In this document: piece by piece, positions 61,494-64,000 of the stretch
Layout of the letters: every line of letters starts with the position of its first letter
How positions within the stretch are numbered: the first letter of the stretch is position 1
From: Brucella cytisi
Lineage (GTDB): Bacteria > Pseudomonadota > Alphaproteobacteria > Rhizobiales > Rhizobiaceae
Length of the DNA stretch: 64,000 nucleotides
Reading direction: 5' to 3'
Assembly (NCBI GenBank): GCA_012103075.1
Contig: JAAVLQ010000002.1
Coordinates: 1,133,001-1,197,000 of the forward strand
Notes under the pieces: model-generated
The model's database searches: none
Seen by the model: only the letters and a program-made list of their open reading frames with translations
Told to the model about the DNA's origin: nothing
Translations under genes and position numbers: made by a program

Positions 61494-62435
61494 ATGCGTA
61501 GACTGGTTTCTGCATTGATGGCTTCGGCCTTTGTGCTTACTGGAGCGGCAAGCGCTTCGGCGGGCGAAATCGCCGTTATCGTGAAGACCGTGAATTCGAC
61601 TTTCTGGCAGAACGTCCAGAAGGGTGCCGAAGCTGCGATCAAGGATTCCAAGGATCACACCATGACCTTCCGGGGTCCGGCGGCTGAATCGGCCATAGCC
61701 GATCAGGTGAACATGGTGGAAAATGCCGTGAACCGCAAAGTGGATGCAATCCTTCTTGCCCCGTCCGATCCGGATGCGCTGACGCCTGCCGTGAAGAAGG
61801 CGTGGGAAGCCCGCATTCCGGTCGTCATCATTGACTCGCAGCTCGCCGATGGTGCCGACAAATACTACCAGTCATTCCTCGCCACCGATAACCGCAAGGC
61901 CGGTGAAGCCGCTGCCAAGGCCCTGATCGACAAGGCAGGCACGACCGGCAAGATCGCCGTCATGTCCTATGTTGCGGGCGCTGGCTCGGAAATCGGTCGC
62001 GTCGGCGGCTTCGTGGATTACATCAAGGCCAATTCCAAGCTGAAAGTCGTCGGTCCTTACTACTCGCAATCGCAGATGGCGACGGCGCTCAACCAGACCA
62101 CCGACGTTCTGGCGGCCAATGGCGACCTCGTCGGCATCTTCGGTGCCAATGAACCGACCGCCATCGGCATGGGCCGCGCGATCAAGCAGGCAGGCAAGTC
62201 CGGCAAGCTGACTGCCATCGGCTTCGACGGCAATCAGGACCTGCAGGAATTCGTCAAGGACGGCACGCTCAATGCCATCGTGGTTCAGGGTTCCTACCAG
62301 ATGGGCGAAAAGGGCATCGAAACCCTGTTGAAGGTGCTGAACAAGGAAAAGGTCGAGAAGGTTGTCGATACGGGCGCCGTCGTCGTCACCAAGGACAATA
62401 TCGACCAGCCGGAAGCCAAGAACGTGCTCTACTAA
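61494..62435 (+). CDS. Periplasmic sugar-binding protein (RbsB-like) of the ABC importer
   Basis: Intact, 313 residues. The signal peptide MRRLVSALMASAFVLTGAAS is cleaved after SASA. The PBP type I fold has IAVIVKTVNSTFWQNVQKGA, LAPSDPDALTPAVKKAWEAR, IPVVIIDSQ, SEIGRVGGFVDYIK and FGANEPTAIGMGRAIKQAGK. GGAGG stands before the ATG. It captures the sugar and delivers it to the permease. A strong terminator follows at 62458. Confidence 0.93.
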   Translation: MRRLVSALMASAFVLTGAASASAGEIAVIVKTVNSTFWQNVQKGAEAAIKDSKDHTMTFRGPAAESAIADQVNMVENAVNRKVDAILLAPSDPDALTPAVKKAWEARIPVVIIDSQLADGADKYYQSFLATDNRKAGEAAAKALIDKAGTTGKIAVMSYVAGAGSEIGRVGGFVDYIKANSKLKVVGPYYSQSQMATALNQTTDVLAANGDLVGIFGANEPTAIGMGRAIKQAGKSGKLTAIGFDGNQDLQEFVKDGTLNAIVVQGSYQMGEKGIETLLKVLNKEKVEKVVDTGAVVVTKDNIDQPEAKNVLY

Positions 62436-62457
62436 AACACGGCAACAAAGCTGTATG

Positions 62458-62484
62458 AAAAGGGAGGCGTAACGCCTCCCTTTT
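62458..62484 (+). terminator. Intrinsic terminator after the sugar-binding protein gene
   Basis: AAAAGGGAGGCG (62458-62469), three-base loop TAA, CGCCTCCCTTTT (62473-62484), then TG. Perfect 12-bp stem with a T-run. Confidence 0.92.
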
Positions 62485-62502
62485 TGTTTCGTCGCGATTC
62501 TA

Positions 62503-62537
62503 TCCGGAAACCGTTTCACACTTTACGGGATGCACTA
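62503..62537. repeat. Intergenic TCCGGAAACCGTTTCACACTT repeat copy
   Basis: Close relative of the copy at 46964 (about five differences in 34 bases), again between convergent genes. The stop codon of the RraA-like gene (62535-62537) is at its right end. Confidence 0.65.
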
Positions 62538-63260
62538 ACGGCCATTTTGTTCGCGCCAGTTCTCAAACTTGCGCTCGGTCTCTTCTTTCGTGCACGGATA
62601 GAGGCCGACAATGGTAGCGCCGTTCAGCACTTCTTCCAGCACGAAATCCTCATAAGTTTCCATACTGATACATTCGGTTGCGATTTCATCCGCAAGACCA
62701 GCCGGAATGACCATGACACCGTCAGCATCGCCAACCAGCACATCGCCCGGAAACACCGCCGCATCGCCGCAGGCTATCGGCACATTGATATCCACCGCCT
62801 CATGCAACGTGAGATTGGTCGGCGCAGATGGCTTTGAGCAATAAGCAGGCATATCAAGCTCGCCGATCCCGCTGACATCGCGAAATCCGCCGTCAGAAAC
62901 AATGCCCGCCGCGCCGCGCAAGGCAAGCCTTGTCACGAGGATAGACCCCGCAGTCGCCGCACGCGCATCCTTGCGCGCATCCATCACCAGCACGAAACCG
63001 GGTGGGCAAGTCTCTATCGCAACGCGCTGCTTGTGGTCCGGATTACGAAAAACCGTGATGGGATTACGGTCCTCACGCGCCGGGATGTAGCGCAGCGTGA
63101 AGGCCTGACCGACCATGTTCTCGCGCTTGCGCGCCACCGGTAACACACCCTGAATGAACTGGTTGCGCAGGCCACGCTTGTAAAGCGCCGTCGCAACGGA
63201 AGCCGTCGAAACCGTCTTCAACTTGGCCCGCGTTTCCTCGGAAAGCACATAATCTGACAT
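62535..63260 (-). CDS. RraA-like protein (possible aldolase of the HMG/CHA aldolase family)
   Basis: Intact, 241 residues. TVSTASVATALYKRGLRNQF and the signature FPGDVLVGDADGVMVIPAGL are typical of the RraA/MenG-like fold, in which the conserved D-x-D/G region binds metal. Members include the RNase E regulator RraA and class II aldolases acting on 4-carboxy-4-hydroxy-2-oxoadipate. The gene lies 12 bases after a sugar-acid dehydratase gene on the same strand, so an aldolase role cleaving a 2-keto-3-deoxy acid is more likely than RNase control; this is inference. Confidence 0.83.
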   Translation of the reverse strand: MSDYVLSEETRAKLKTVSTASVATALYKRGLRNQFIQGVLPVARKRENMVGQAFTLRYIPAREDRNPITVFRNPDHKQRVAIETCPPGFVLVMDARKDARAATAGSILVTRLALRGAAGIVSDGGFRDVSGIGELDMPAYCSKPSAPTNLTLHEAVDINVPIACGDAAVFPGDVLVGDADGVMVIPAGLADEIATECISMETYEDFVLEEVLNGATIVGLYPCTKEETERKFENWREQNGR

Positions 63261-63272
63261 CGAAACTGCCTC

Positions 63273-64000
63273 TCAATAGATGACCGGTTCGTCGACAGGA
63301 CGGCCGAAATCGGTTTTCAGGAAGTCGAAATCGCAGCCCTTGTCGGCCTGTTCGACATGCTTGGAAAAGACAAAGCCATAGCCGCGCTCATATTTGGGTG
63401 GTGGCGTCTGCCGGGCTGCGCGCCGTGCCGCCAGTTCCTCGTTCGAAACCAGCATGTTGAGGCTGCGGGCTGGAATGTCGAGTTCGACGATGTCGCCCGT
63501 CTTCAGCAGGGCGAGTGGTCCCCGATGAAGGATTCCGGCGCGACATGCAGAACACAGGCACCGAAACTGGTTCCCGACATGCGCGCATCCGAAATCCGCA
63601 CCATATCGCGCAGCCCAAGTTTCAACAGCGCTTTCGGCATGGGGATCATGCCCCATTCCGGCATTCCCGGCCCGCCCTGCGGACCGGCATTACGCAGCAC
63701 CAGAACCGTATCCGGCGTCATGGGATAATCGGGGTCGTCGATGATCTTTTTCAAGTCGGGGTAACTGTCCGCGACTAGCGCCGGGCCACTATGGCAGTGA
63801 AAGCGGGGGTCGCAGGCAGCAGGCTTTATCACCGCGCCATCGGGGCAGAGATTGCCTTTCAGCACCGCAAGCGAGCCTTCATGATAGACCGGATTGGAAA
63901 GCGGGCGGATCACGTCATCGTTCCAGATGTGAGCCTCATCCAGACCGTCGGTCAGCGGCTTGCCGGTCACGGTCACGGCCGAAGGATCGAGTTTGTCGCC
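63273..64000 (-). CDS. IlvD/Edd-family dehydratase, 3' part only, one frameshift
   Basis: The gene runs off the right end of the window, so only the C-terminal 240 residues are seen. RDMVRISDARMSGTSFGACV, LHVAPES and VPDTVLVLRNAGPQGGPG-like sequence (in part: TVLVLRNAGPQGGPGMPEWG) are diagnostic. The frame breaks near 63515 and resumes GPLALLKTGDIVELDIPARS, ending DEPVIY at 63273. These iron-sulphur enzymes dehydrate dihydroxy-acids or sugar acids. Next to a sugar importer and an RraA-like protein, a sugar-acid dehydratase role (arabinonate or similar) fits better than valine synthesis. Confidence 0.87.

Noticed and set aside
1..64000. CRISPR array, tRNA/rRNA genes, insertion sequences, prophage or toxin-antitoxin modules.
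   Set aside because: No regularly spaced repeats, cloverleaf-like sequences, transposase or integrase motifs, or small paired toxin genes were recognised on either strand.

Overview
The window looks like chromosomal DNA of an alphaproteobacterium of the order Hyphomicrobiales, most like Brucella/Ochrobactrum. That placement rests on remembered protein families (Mop-type TOBE protein, rhizobial-style polysaccharide genes) and on intergenic palindromes typical of the group. It is not a database result. I see no tRNA, rRNA, CRISPR array, insertion sequence or prophage.

A warning governs the whole annotation. About 38 of some 58 genes are interrupted by one to four frame changes (roughly 60 breaks in 64 kb). 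Protein homology continues across the breaks, and many are explained by one missing or extra base in a short run (for example a CCC read as CC in the MarR gene). This fits indel-rich raw sequence much better than real gene decay. I therefore annotate these genes as whole loci and give the approximate breakpoints.

Layout. (1) 0-8.5 kb: a GntR regulator; an asparagine permease plus asparaginase; an operon of a secreted COG4315 protein, an ECF sigma factor and a membrane anti-sigma factor; and a MarR-regulated DHA2/HlyD drug efflux pair. (2) 8.5-39.1 kb: a large surface-polysaccharide locus. It starts with a sugar-modifying cassette (CDP-sugar cytidylyltransferase, PIG-L deacetylase, C-methyltransferase, RmlC-like epimerase, DUF4910 protein, NAD epimerase, class III aminotransferase and a secreted GH140-like hydrolase). 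It continues with six glycosyltransferases, a pyruvyltransferase, an acetyltransferase, a Wzx-like flippase, a WecA-like initiating transferase, a YdcF protein, a Wzy-like membrane protein, the GDP-fucose genes gmd/fcl, and Wza/Wzc-like export proteins. It ends with two divergent regulators (LuxR-like and Crp/Fnr-like). Together these give the parts of a Wzx/Wzy-dependent pathway: sugar nucleotides, lipid-linked assembly, flipping, polymerisation and export.

(3) 39.4-50.4 kb: accessory metabolism and efflux. This holds an MFS transporter, a Mop/TOBE protein, MsrB, RidA, a LytTR regulator, a TetR-controlled MFS exporter beside an EamA permease, a divergent LysR/SDR pair, an XRE (MmyB-like) regulator, a small membrane protein and a DUF1330 protein. 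(4) 50.4-58.5 kb: a Tat-exported amidohydrolase, two DUF1801 proteins, an exported SH3-like protein, a membrane GGDEF-EAL protein and a CorC/HlyC-type CBS protein. (5) 58.8-64 kb: a ribose-type sugar ABC transporter (ATPase, permease, binding protein) facing an RraA-like protein and an IlvD/Edd dehydratase that runs off the end. This last group is plausibly a sugar/sugar-acid uptake and breakdown unit.

Several convergent gene ends are punctuated by palindromes. Good intrinsic terminators lie at 40710-40731, 50421-50454, 52495-52519 and 62458-62484. A copy of a common TCCGAAAACCG-type repeat lies between convergent genes at about 20120, 46964 and 62503.
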